This document shows, in pieces, positions 53,609 through 61,797 of a DNA stretch of 64,000 bases (positions within the stretch are counted from its first letter, which is position 1; the number at the start of each line of letters is the position of its first letter). The DNA is taken from contig JBBIOU010000004.1 in assembly GCA_037443205.1 (NCBI GenBank), forward strand, positions 68,075-132,074, written 5' to 3'. Source of the DNA: JBBIOU01 sp037443205 (GTDB lineage: Bacteria > Bacteroidota > Bacteroidia > Flavobacteriales_D > UBA2798). The translations under genes were made by a program, and so were the position numbers. The notes below the pieces were generated by a model. It ran no database searches. It had not been told where the DNA came from and worked only from the letters and a program-made list of their open reading frames with translations.

Positions 53609-54874
53609 TTATCCTTTTACTTCTTCAATGGCGCGTGTGTCCAGTGCATCACGCAAACCATTGCCTACCATCATAAAAGCTAATACAATAAGCATAATAC
53701 AAATGCCCGGCACTACCGCCAGGTATGCAAAATCAGTATTTATAAAATCGCGGTGTTTGGCAACCATGGCCCCCCACGAAGGCATAGGAGGTTGTACACC
53801 AACTCCCAAAAAGCTTAAGCCGCTTTCTATTAATATTGCCGATGCAAAGTTGGCTGCAGAAATTACTATAACCGGTCCTAAAACACTAGGTAGTACATGT
53901 TTGGTTATGATGCGCCAGGAGTTATAACCTAAAGCTTTTGCGGCTTCAACAAATTCTTTTTCGCGTATGCTTAATACCTGTCCGCGTACAATACGTGCTA
54001 CTTCTACCCACATGGTTAAACCAACAGCTACAAACACCTGCCAAAAACCTTTTCCTAATGCAATGGTAACCGCAATTACCAATAGTAAAGTAGGGATAGA
54101 CCATACCACATTTATTATCCACATAATAACATCATCTGCCCAACCTCTGTAATAACCTGCTATAGCGCCTAACGATATTCCGATAATTAACGATATCAAA
54201 ACCGAAATTAAACCTACTGATAGCGATACAATAGTCCCTGCCTGTACACGGCTCAGCATATCTCTTCCGTATGTATCGGTGCCCAGCCAAAATGTTTTTT
54301 TAAATATGTATTTTTCTTTGATTTCTTTTTGCAACTCTGAAATATCTCTTACGATTTTATTGTTGTGTACATCATAAAAAGAAATTTTTCCGTTAGGTTC
54401 TTCGGTATATCGGTTATCGCGGTGCAATGGATAAACTACATCAGCAATATTAAAAGGGATGCGTGTAGATTTAAAATCATTTTCTTTTTTATCGCCAATG
54501 TATTGCTCAATAACTATGTTTGTTCCATCAAACTCATAATTATCACCATTTATAGGGTAATAACTATATTGATTGTCCTGATAGCCGAACAGTAATTTTT
54601 TATACCAGGGTTTGTCAGGAATATCTTCATTTTTACGAACCTTAAGCATTAAAATATTAAATCCGGGTTTTTTCTTAGCGATGGGTTGAATCCCTGTAGC
54701 GGCATCTTCCGACTGGTCGGGGCGAATAGTAGCACCTAATACCGAAACTACAATAGAAAGCAGAATAAACCATAAACCCATCATGGCAGGTACATTACGT
54801 TTCATACGTTTCCATGCCATAGCACTCAGCGAGTGCGAAATTTGTATGTTTTCTTTCTTAGTTTTTTTGCTCAT
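53609..54874 (-). CDS. Peptide/nickel ABC transporter permease, DppC/OppC family
   Basis: Inner-membrane permease of a dipeptide/oligopeptide-type importer, 421 residues. N-terminal helix (MMGLWFILLSIVVSVLGATI), a ~140-residue extracytoplasmic insertion (about 60-190) absent from E. coli DppC, then the core with LGTDTYGRDMLSRVQAGTIV, SLSVGLISVLISLIIGISLG and the EAA loop EFVEAAKALGYNSWRIITKH, and VGVQPPMPSWGAMVAKHRDF near the end. It is the natural partner of the DppB-type protein at 17740-19050, which has similar insertions, but the genes are 35 kb apart. It overlaps the start of the downstream-reading glycosyltransferase gene by 17 bases. Confidence 0.9.
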   Translation of the reverse strand: MSKKTKKENIQISHSLSAMAWKRMKRNVPAMMGLWFILLSIVVSVLGATIRPDQSEDAATGIQPIAKKKPGFNILMLKVRKNEDIPDKPWYKKLLFGYQDNQYSYYPINGDNYEFDGTNIVIEQYIGDKKENDFKSTRIPFNIADVVYPLHRDNRYTEEPNGKISFYDVHNNKIVRDISELQKEIKEKYIFKKTFWLGTDTYGRDMLSRVQAGTIVSLSVGLISVLISLIIGISLGAIAGYYRGWADDVIMWIINVVWSIPTLLLVIAVTIALGKGFWQVFVAVGLTMWVEVARIVRGQVLSIREKEFVEAAKALGYNSWRIITKHVLPSVLGPVIVISAANFASAILIESGLSFLGVGVQPPMPSWGAMVAKHRDFINTDFAYLAVVPGICIMLIVLAFMMVGNGLRDALDTRAIEEVKG

Positions 54875-55985
54875 GCTTAACCATCTCTACTTTTCTGCCT
54901 TTCCAGGTTGTATTTATAACCAATGATGCAATTGCAACTATCGGTACATAAATCAAATGAAAGAAAAAAGCACAAATTGCATATAAGGGGTTAAAAGTAA
55001 CACGTAACTTATAGGCAGCCAAAAATAAAAACAAATTGTCAATTACAGATTTTAAAAACAGGTATTTAGCCGTAATATACCCTAAACAGGTATAAAAGGG
55101 CAAAATAAGCAAACAGAAAGCTAATAATGAGTTGATAAATAATATCAATAACGAAACAAATATGGCGGTTTTGTTTTGATATAAAGATGCTTTTTGTGCC
55201 CAACGCATACGTTGCTTTATAAAATTATCCGGGGTATGTTGGGGTTTTGTATATATGATGCTATCTTCATCATACAGCCAGCATAACTTTATATTATTAC
55301 GAATAGCAGCTTCAAGTAAAAAGAGATCATCTCCGGTGTTTAGATGCAGGTTATTTTTGTAGGGTTCTGTAACGGTAAAAATATTCTTATTGAAACCCAT
55401 GTTGGCCGCGCTGCACATAAAGGGAAGCCCTGCATTGCCCATTCCGGCTGATGATGCGCTTAAAGCTAGTTGATCATAAAATTGCATCCTTGAAAATAAA
55501 CTGCCATCCGGTTTTATTAAAACAGGCCCGCACACTAAATCATAACCTTTCGCTAAATTACCGGATAACCCGTAAATATTATTGGTTTTGATGATACAAT
55601 CTATATCGGTTGTTACAATCAGGTTTCCGCAAGATTGTTTTACACCCTCTGTCAGCGCTTGTTTTTTTCCGGGTATTGTATTTTTTATAACGCAGGCCTC
55701 AAAGGGTAAGTCTTTTATCTTTTTATTGATTATTTCAAAGGTGTTGTCTTCAGAAAAATCATCCACAAAAATAACCTTAAGCTCAGGATAATTAATGGTG
55801 CTAAGTGATTCAAAAAAACTATCCAGATTATCTTGTTCGTTTCTTACACATACAATAAGTGTTACTTGTGTATTTGCTTGTTTATATGCTGATTTTTTAT
55901 GTTTAATAATACCAAAGGCAGCACAAAAAATAAACAACACATAAAAAAACATTGTAACCGCAAATATGTATTCAAATATCAACAA
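54858..55985 (-). CDS. Membrane glycosyltransferase, family GT2
   Basis: Inverting glycosyltransferase of 375 residues anchored in the inner membrane. An N-terminal helix (about 5-25), a GT-A domain with VTLIVCVRNEQDNLDSFFES, VIFVDDFSEDNTFEII, a DxD-type LIVTTDIDC, the acceptor GDDLFLLEAAI and the QRMRWAQKASLY signature (Q-x-x-R-W), then three or four C-terminal helices (about 265-365). This is the layout of processive or lipid-linked sugar transferases such as those for hopanoid or polysaccharide glycosylation; the donor is not determined. The start is TTG at 55985 (or 55982); ATG at 55952 would shorten the first helix. It is divergent from ruvC by about 30 bases. Confidence 0.85.
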   Translation of the reverse strand: MLIFEYIFAVTMFFYVLFIFCAAFGIIKHKKSAYKQANTQVTLIVCVRNEQDNLDSFFESLSTINYPELKVIFVDDFSEDNTFEIINKKIKDLPFEACVIKNTIPGKKQALTEGVKQSCGNLIVTTDIDCIIKTNNIYGLSGNLAKGYDLVCGPVLIKPDGSLFSRMQFYDQLALSASSAGMGNAGLPFMCSAANMGFNKNIFTVTEPYKNNLHLNTGDDLFLLEAAIRNNIKLCWLYDEDSIIYTKPQHTPDNFIKQRMRWAQKASLYQNKTAIFVSLLILFINSLLAFCLLILPFYTCLGYITAKYLFLKSVIDNLFLFLAAYKLRVTFNPLYAICAFFFHLIYVPIVAIASLVINTTWKGRKVEMVKHEQKN

Positions 55986-56015
55986 GAAATTGCTTTTATT
56001 TGTAGTTATAAAAAA

Positions 56016-56600
56016 ATGACATCCCTCAAAAGTAGCGAAATAAAAAACAAATCAACTATTTTGGGTATTGACCCCGGTACCAATATTATGGGATATGGAA
56101 TTATTGAAGCCGAACCTAATAAATATAAACTGATTGCAGCCGGAGTAATAAAACTTGATAAAATTGAAGATGCGCATCAAAAACTTAAAAAAATATACCA
56201 GCGCACCGAACATCTGATAAATGAATTTAATATACAGGAAGTAAGCATAGAGGCACCATTTTATGGTAAAAATGCACAATCAATGCTTAAATTGGGCAGG
56301 GCGCAGGGAGTAGCCATTGCCGCTGCTATGGTAAAAAATAAAACAGTTACAGAATATTCACCCAGAAAAATAAAACAATCGCTGACAGGTAACGGTAATG
56401 CTTCCAAAGAGCAAGTGGCAGCTATGGTTTTACGTTTGCTTAAACTTACCGAAAAACCTGTTTACTTAGATGCTACCGATGCGCTGGCAGTGGCTATTTG
56501 CCATGCTTTTCAATACAATCAGACTACCGGTAATGCATCCAAAAATAAACACAGCAACTGGGCAACCTTTCTTAAACATAACCCGGAACGATTAAAATAA
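56016..56600 (+). CDS. ruvC: Holliday junction resolvase RuvC
   Basis: Endonuclease that resolves Holliday junctions with RuvAB. It has the first catalytic Asp in ILGIDPGTNIMGYGIIE, the Glu in EVSIEAPFYGKNAQSMLKLG, the GRAQGVAIAAA helix and the final acidic pair in LDATDALAVAICHAFQ. At 194 residues from the ATG at 56016 it matches the family; the longer reading frame starting near 55899 would run into the glycosyltransferase start region and adds an unrelated N-terminus. Followed after 9 bases by the rRNA methyltransferase gene. Confidence 0.95.
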   Translation: MTSLKSSEIKNKSTILGIDPGTNIMGYGIIEAEPNKYKLIAAGVIKLDKIEDAHQKLKKIYQRTEHLINEFNIQEVSIEAPFYGKNAQSMLKLGRAQGVAIAAAMVKNKTVTEYSPRKIKQSLTGNGNASKEQVAAMVLRLLKLTEKPVYLDATDALAVAICHAFQYNQTTGNASKNKHSNWATFLKHNPERLK

Positions 56601-56609
56601 TTTTTTATT

Positions 56610-57815
56610 TTGAAGATACATTATCCTCAGGCAAAAATAATTACCATGGCATTGTACGAAATATTTGCCAATCAGCGCTATGCCGATAAAGTACTTGAAT
56701 ATTTGTTTAAACAAAATAAAAATGCAGGCAGTAACGACAGGGCACTGATAGCCGAATGTACCTACGATATAGTAAGATACTGGCGATTATTAAACGAGGC
56801 AAGCGAAAACAATTATAAAACCGATAGGGTGAGTTTACTCAATGTGGTAAGCGCATACTTATTTTTATTTAAAAATCAAAAAACACATTGGCTCGAAAAT
56901 CAAAATTTTGATTTTGATAAACTTCATAATACCTATCAGACCATTAAAAATAACTTTGTTACAGCAGCTTCGATACCTGATGAGCTTAATGAGATAGCAA
57001 CCCGCGAAATGGGCGAAAAATGGCAGGTTGAAATGCATGCCATGAACGAAAAAGCAAATCTTACAATACGGGTTAATACTTTAAAAGCAAATAAAAATAC
57101 ACTTCAGGAGATTTTGTCAAAACAGCACATAATTACGCAAGATGGAAAACTTAGTAAAGAGGCATTGATATTAAACGAACGCCAAAATATTTTTTTAAAT
57201 GAATATTTTAAAAAAGGTTTTTTTGAAGTACAAGACGAAGGCTCGCAAACAATAGCTCCTTTTTTAGAAGTTGAACCGGGTATGCGTGTAATTGATGCTT
57301 GTGCCGGTGCCGGTGGAAAAACATTGCATTTAGCTGCATTGATGCAAAACAAAGGAAGAATCATAGCACTGGATATAGAGGAAATGAAATTGAATGAATT
57401 GAAAAAGCGTGCAGCAAGAGCCGGAGTAAGCATTATTGAAGTAAAAAAAATTACTACTTCAAAAATTATTAAACGATTGCATAATTCGGCCGACCGATTG
57501 TTGCTGGATGTGCCTTGCTCAGGTCTGGGTGTTTTAAAACGAAACCCTGATGCCAAATGGAAAATAAATCGTGAAAAATTAAATGAACTCCTCAAAACAC
57601 AAGAACTTATTTTGCAACAATACAGCAAAATGCTCAAAAGGGGCGGTAAGATGGTTTATGCTACCTGTAGCTTATTGCCTTCAGAAAACGAATTGCAAAT
57701 AAAAAATTTTTTAGCAAACAATCACGGTTTTTCTTTTTTAAAAGAACAATACATTTATCCATCAATACATAACTGCGATGGATTTTATATGGCTTTACTG
57801 CAAAGGCAATATTAA
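56610..57815 (+). CDS. RsmB/NOP2-type 16S rRNA cytosine-C5 methyltransferase
   Basis: SAM-dependent RNA m5C methyltransferase, 401 residues. The N-terminal NusB-like helical domain (YADKVLEYLFKQNKNAGSND ... CTYDIVRYWRLL) is followed by the catalytic core: motif I VIDACAGAGGKTLHLAALM, motif II ALDIEEMKLNELKKRAARAG, the catalytic Cys region LLDVPCSGLGVLKRNPDAKW and the second conserved Cys in MVYATCSLLPSENE. The start is TTG at 56610: the resulting MKIHYPQAKIITMALYEIF aligns with the N-terminus I recall for homologues, which an ATG at 56646 would remove. It is 9 bases downstream of ruvC. Confidence 0.9.
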   Translation: MKIHYPQAKIITMALYEIFANQRYADKVLEYLFKQNKNAGSNDRALIAECTYDIVRYWRLLNEASENNYKTDRVSLLNVVSAYLFLFKNQKTHWLENQNFDFDKLHNTYQTIKNNFVTAASIPDELNEIATREMGEKWQVEMHAMNEKANLTIRVNTLKANKNTLQEILSKQHIITQDGKLSKEALILNERQNIFLNEYFKKGFFEVQDEGSQTIAPFLEVEPGMRVIDACAGAGGKTLHLAALMQNKGRIIALDIEEMKLNELKKRAARAGVSIIEVKKITTSKIIKRLHNSADRLLLDVPCSGLGVLKRNPDAKWKINREKLNELLKTQELILQQYSKMLKRGGKMVYATCSLLPSENELQIKNFLANNHGFSFLKEQYIYPSIHNCDGFYMALLQRQY

Positions 57816-57876
57816 CTGTACGCAGAGCGTTATAGAATGTGTTTAAACTTAATTTTTTTACATAAATTTGCAGGAA

Positions 57877-59175
57877 GTGAAGAAGTTTATTTTTATACAC
57901 CTGTTATTATTTTTTAATATTGTTGTACTTGCTCAACCTGCAAACGACAACTGCAATACAGCAACTTTACTTTGCCCCGGCAACACTTACAGCGGTTCAA
58001 CCATCAATGCCACCACCCAAATATGTCCTAACTGTGCCGATGGAACTGCACCTACCGGAACGGCCTGTTTTGAAGTTAATAATACCGTATGGTTTACATT
58101 TATAACCAACAATACCGGAGGTACAGCACAGGTAGATGTAACCGGCATAAATTGTTTAATTGCCGGTAACAGCGACAATGAATTACAGGGCGTAATTTTT
58201 GAGGCTACTACAGCCTGCAATGCAACCACTTATACTGCAGTATCTAACTGTATTACCAATGCCGCTGCAAATTTTACTCTCACGGCAACCGGTTTGGCAC
58301 CCAACACAACTTATTATGTAATGATTGACGGAGATATGACAGGTCCGGGAATTACCAATCCTGCTCAGTGCGATTTTAACATCAGCGTTAGCGGGCCGGC
58401 CGTAACTCCCGAACAACCCACCGTAAGTATCAGCAGCAATACCACACAAGCCTGCGATGGTGAACAAGTTACCATAACCGCTGTTCCGCAAAACTGCAGC
58501 GGAACAGCTACTTATCAATGGATGATAAACAGTGTGCCTGTGCTAAGTTCTACAAATCCGGTGTTTACACCTGTTTTTACGGCTGATGTACAAGTATCTG
58601 CAACTATACAATGTGCTACACCTTGCACGCAACCTTCAACCTCTAATACAATTAATATTGCTGTTACCGAGGTACAGGTGGATGCAGGAAACGACCAAAT
58701 GATAGGTAAAGGTCAAAGCGCTCAATTAAATGCAACGGGTAATGGAACTTTTTCATGGAACCCCACAAACGGATTAAGTTGTACAAATTGTCCCAACCCC
58801 ATAGCATCCCCCAATGCCACCACAACTTATTACCTAACTGTGTGCACCAACGGATGTTGCGAAACCGATGCGGTTACCGTTGTGGTTACAGAACTGGTGG
58901 TTCCCTATAATACCATAACACCTAATAATGATGGAGTAAATGATAATTGGATAATATTATTTATAGAGCGCTACCCCAATAGTAAAGTGAGTGTTTACGA
59001 CCGATGGGGACAAAGAGTATATTATAAAATAGGCTATTCTAACAGCAATCCCTGGGATGGCACTAATTCGGGCGGAAAACTGCCTGCCGGTGCATATTAT
59101 TATGTGATAGAACTTAACTCGGGTAATGGAAAAGAAGGTGACGCCTATACAGGAAATGTAAACATAGTTTATTGA
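57877..59175 (+). CDS. Secreted protein with gliding-motility-type (CHU_C) T9SS type B C-terminal domain
   Basis: Exported 432-residue surface protein. The GTG at 57877 gives the signal peptide MKKFIFIHLLLFFNIVVLAQ; a TTG at 57868 would add three residues. The mature part starts PANDNCNTATLLCPG, the typical Cys-rich opening of Bacteroidota secreted proteins, followed by a beta-sandwich (about 30-175), an Ig-like domain (about 180-270) with paired Cys, and a Cys-rich strand set (SCTNCPNPIASPNATTTYYL). The end is a CHU_C/type B sorting domain (ITPNNDGVNDNWII ... VYDRWGQRVYY ... GGKLPAGAYYYVI). It is immediately followed by a PorP/SprF gene, whose family members are required for export of type B cargo. 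Confidence 0.88.
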   Translation: MKKFIFIHLLLFFNIVVLAQPANDNCNTATLLCPGNTYSGSTINATTQICPNCADGTAPTGTACFEVNNTVWFTFITNNTGGTAQVDVTGINCLIAGNSDNELQGVIFEATTACNATTYTAVSNCITNAAANFTLTATGLAPNTTYYVMIDGDMTGPGITNPAQCDFNISVSGPAVTPEQPTVSISSNTTQACDGEQVTITAVPQNCSGTATYQWMINSVPVLSSTNPVFTPVFTADVQVSATIQCATPCTQPSTSNTINIAVTEVQVDAGNDQMIGKGQSAQLNATGNGTFSWNPTNGLSCTNCPNPIASPNATTTYYLTVCTNGCCETDAVTVVVTELVVPYNTITPNNDGVNDNWIILFIERYPNSKVSVYDRWGQRVYYKIGYSNSNPWDGTNSGGKLPAGAYYYVIELNSGNGKEGDAYTGNVNIVY

Positions 59176-60113
59176 TGAAAAAAATCATACAATTCGTAAT
59201 AATATTTGTTGTTTATAATAGTAGCCTTGCACAACAAACTACACAATTTACGCACCATGTATTTAATGCATTTGAAACACATCCTGCCCTGGCCGGTATC
59301 AAGGGTTGTGTAGATGTGCGTTTGGGTTACCGAACACAATGGGTGGGGTTTCAGGGAGCTCCCCGAACTATGTTTGCCAATGCACATGGAGCATTACCTT
59401 CCAAATACAAACACCTTAAATCTAAACACGGTGTAGGATTAAGGGTAGAAACAGATAATGCAGGTTTGTACGGAAGAACACAACTGCATGCCGCCTATGC
59501 TTATCATTTTCCATTATCACGCGAGTTAATGATGTCGGCAGGTTTTTTTGCCGGATTTGTACAACAAAAATTTGATGCAACACTAATTTTTGCTCAAAAC
59601 TATAACGATAATTCACTAAATGCCGGCAACACAAAAATTATTTGGCCGGTAATAGATCCGGGTGTTTGGATTTATAACACTAAATTTTTTGCCGGGTTTA
59701 CCTTGCAACAAATGTTGCGCAACAGAATGAAAAATATCGGGCAAGACTCACGTTACACACATCACTATATTTTAACAGCCGGAACACGTTTTAAACCCGA
59801 AAATGGAAATGGCGAATGGACCTTTATGCCATCAGCAAACCTGAAGTTTGCACCCATGAGCAAGCCTGCCATTGATGTAAATTTTTTAGCAGAATATAAA
59901 AAAACCATCATTGTAGGAGCTACCTGGAGGAACATGGATGCTGTAGCTGCTTTGTTTAGAATTAATTTTCTGAAATATTTTTCGCTGGCTTATGCTTTTG
60001 ATTACACCACATCGCGTATAAAAATAAGCAGTGCCAATTCGCACGAAATTATTTTAGGTATATCGGCCTGCCCGCACAGGGGGCAAAGCAGTTATGATTG
60101 TCCGGTATTTTAA
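59175..60113 (+). CDS. PorP/SprF-family type IX secretion membrane protein
   Basis: Outer-membrane protein of 312 residues. The signal peptide (MKKIIQFVIIFVVYNSSLAQ) is followed by TQFTHHVFNAFETHPALAGI, the PorP/SprF signature in which a conserved segment follows the signal cleavage site, then barrel strands (YAYHFPLSRELMMSAGFFAG, FFAGFTLQQMLRNRMKNIGQ, IIVGATWRNMDAVAALFRIN, YFSLAYAFDYTTSRIK) and the end HEIILGISACPHRG. ATG at 59175 shares a base with the TGA of the CHU_C protein gene, so the two are coupled. In flavobacteria SprF is needed for surface display of the SprB adhesin; this pair is probably an equivalent cargo/partner unit. Confidence 0.92.
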   Translation: MKKIIQFVIIFVVYNSSLAQQTTQFTHHVFNAFETHPALAGIKGCVDVRLGYRTQWVGFQGAPRTMFANAHGALPSKYKHLKSKHGVGLRVETDNAGLYGRTQLHAAYAYHFPLSRELMMSAGFFAGFVQQKFDATLIFAQNYNDNSLNAGNTKIIWPVIDPGVWIYNTKFFAGFTLQQMLRNRMKNIGQDSRYTHHYILTAGTRFKPENGNGEWTFMPSANLKFAPMSKPAIDVNFLAEYKKTIIVGATWRNMDAVAALFRINFLKYFSLAYAFDYTTSRIKISSANSHEIILGISACPHRGQSSYDCPVF

Positions 60114-60200
60114 TCTCAAAATCGTTATTAGCTACGCAAGGCGCGGGCGTGTATATGGGAGGTATTTCACCACCCCCCTCCAACTTCCCAAAAGGGGAGT

Positions 60201-60267
60201 GCATTCCAAATTATGTTATTGTTAAGCGTTGGCTTTAACTCATTAGGTTCGATAGCATTTGGAATGC
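60201..60267. repeat. Inverted repeat (11-bp arms) between the PorP gene and hsdM
   Basis: GCATTCCAAAT (60201-60211) and ATTTGGAATGC (60257-60267), 45 bases apart. Before it, 60172-60199 contains CCCCCTCCAACTTCCCAAAA followed by GGGGAG, resembling a G/C-rich intergenic fragment I associate with Bacteroidota repeats. It may mark the left edge of the restriction island. No gene is seen between 60114 and 60294. Confidence 0.5.
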
Positions 60268-60294
60268 TTACCCTGATAACAATCGGGACATTGG

Positions 60295-61797
60295 TTATTT
60301 CCCGTTTATTTTCAGCATTATTTCTTCAAAACTTTCTATACCTGCTTTCAGGTTTTCAATGATTTCATTTGCCAATAAATCAGGGTCGGGTAAATTGTCA
60401 AGGTCGGTGAGGCTCTTGTCTTTTATCCAGGTGATGTCTAAACTTGTTTTGTCTCGTTCAATAATTTCGTCATAAGTAAATTTTCGCCAGCGGCCTTCCG
60501 GATTGGTTTCGGCATGGTATGTCTCTTTCCTTTTGTTAATGTTGGTTGGGTTATAGCAGTCAATAAAATCTTTCAGGTCTTCAAAACGCATTGGGTTTTT
60601 CTTCAGCGAAAATTTCATGTTGGTTCTGAAATCGTAAAACCAAACCTCTTTGGTCTGTGCTTTTTTAGATGCCGGCTTGCTGTCGAAAAACAACACATTT
60701 GCTTTTACGCCTTGTTTATAGAAAATCCCTGTCGGCAAACGCAGAATGGTGTGCAGGTTGGTGGTTTCCAATAGTTTTTTTCGGATGGTTTCGCCTGCAC
60801 CACCTTCAAACAGTACGTTGTCGGGCAACACCACAGCAGCTCGTCCGTCTGATTTGAGCATGGTGCGAATGTGTTGTAAAAAATTCAATTGTTTGTTGCT
60901 GGTGGTTACCCAAAAGTCCTGACGGTTGTATGTTAAATCTTCGCTATCCTGTTCGCCCTCGTCATTGGTAAAAGTCATGCTGCTTTTTTTGCCGAAAGGC
61001 GGATTAGCTAAAACATAGTCCACTCTCAAACCCGTGTCTGAAATCAATGCATCGGCAGGGGAGATAAAGTTTTCGCTTTCAAAATCGCCAATGTTGTGCA
61101 GGAACAAATTCATCAATGCCATTCTGCGGGTGCCGGCTACAATTTCATTCCCATAAAAGGTTTTGTGTTTGAGAAATTCTTTTTGCTCACGGGTTAGCGT
61201 GTAGTTTTTAGGATTGGCAATAAAATCATAAGCTGCTAAAAAGAAACCGCCTGTTCCGCAAGCAGGGTCGGCAATGGTTTTCATGGGTTCGGGTCTTACA
61301 CATTCTACCATGGCACGGATTAAGGCTCTGGGTGTGAAATACTGCCCTGCACCGCTTTTGGTATCTTCGGCATTTTTCTCCAAAAGACCTTCGTAAATTT
61401 TGCCTTTTATATCAACTCCCATCGTACTCCATTGCTCTTTGTCAATCATATCAATGAGCTTAAAGAGTTTGGCAGGGTCTTGTATTTTATTCTAGCTTTT
61501 GGTAAAGATTTGCCCCAGAATGCCTTTTGATTGAGATAACTCTCTCAGCAAATTGGTATAGTGGTTTTCCAATTCAGCACCACGCTTGGCAACTAAGCTT
61601 TCCCAGTTATATTCTTTGGGTATTGGGAGTTTGCGATTGTAGGGCGGTTTGCTAAACTCGTCTGCCATTTTCAGGAATAGCAGATAGGTGATTTGTTCGA
61701 GGTAATCCCCATAACCTACGCCATCATCGCGCAATACGGTGGCGAAGCTCCATACTTTGCTGATGATACTTGATGTATTATTACTATCGTTGCTCAT
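60295..61797 (-). pseudogene. hsdM: Type I restriction-modification methyltransferase HsdM, interrupted by one in-frame TAG
   Basis: N6-adenine methyltransferase subunit of a type I restriction-modification system. The frame from ATG at 61797 runs to a TAG at 61494-61492 (codon 102) and then continues in the same frame to 60295. Together the parts give the normal ~500 residues: N-terminal helical domain (SIISKVWSFATVLRDDG), motif I TIADPACGTGGFFLAAYDF, catalytic motif IV VLANPPFGKK, and the target/C-terminal region. Around the stop the sequence reads GILGQIFTKS-stop-NKIQDPAKLFKL, where HsdM proteins usually have a Gln, so a single CAG to TAG change explains it. ATG at 61449 could restart the C-terminal part (residues ~117-500). 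It may be a null allele, a readthrough case or an assembly error. It overlaps hsdS by 14 bases. Confidence 0.9.

Noticed and set aside
55899..56015. N-terminal extension of RuvC
   Set aside because: The extra 39 residues are low-complexity, overlap the glycosyltransferase start region on the other strand and are absent from RuvC proteins as I know them.
61492..61797. A separate small gene for the first 101 residues of HsdM
   Set aside because: Frame, length and homology continue through the TAG; it is one interrupted gene, not two.
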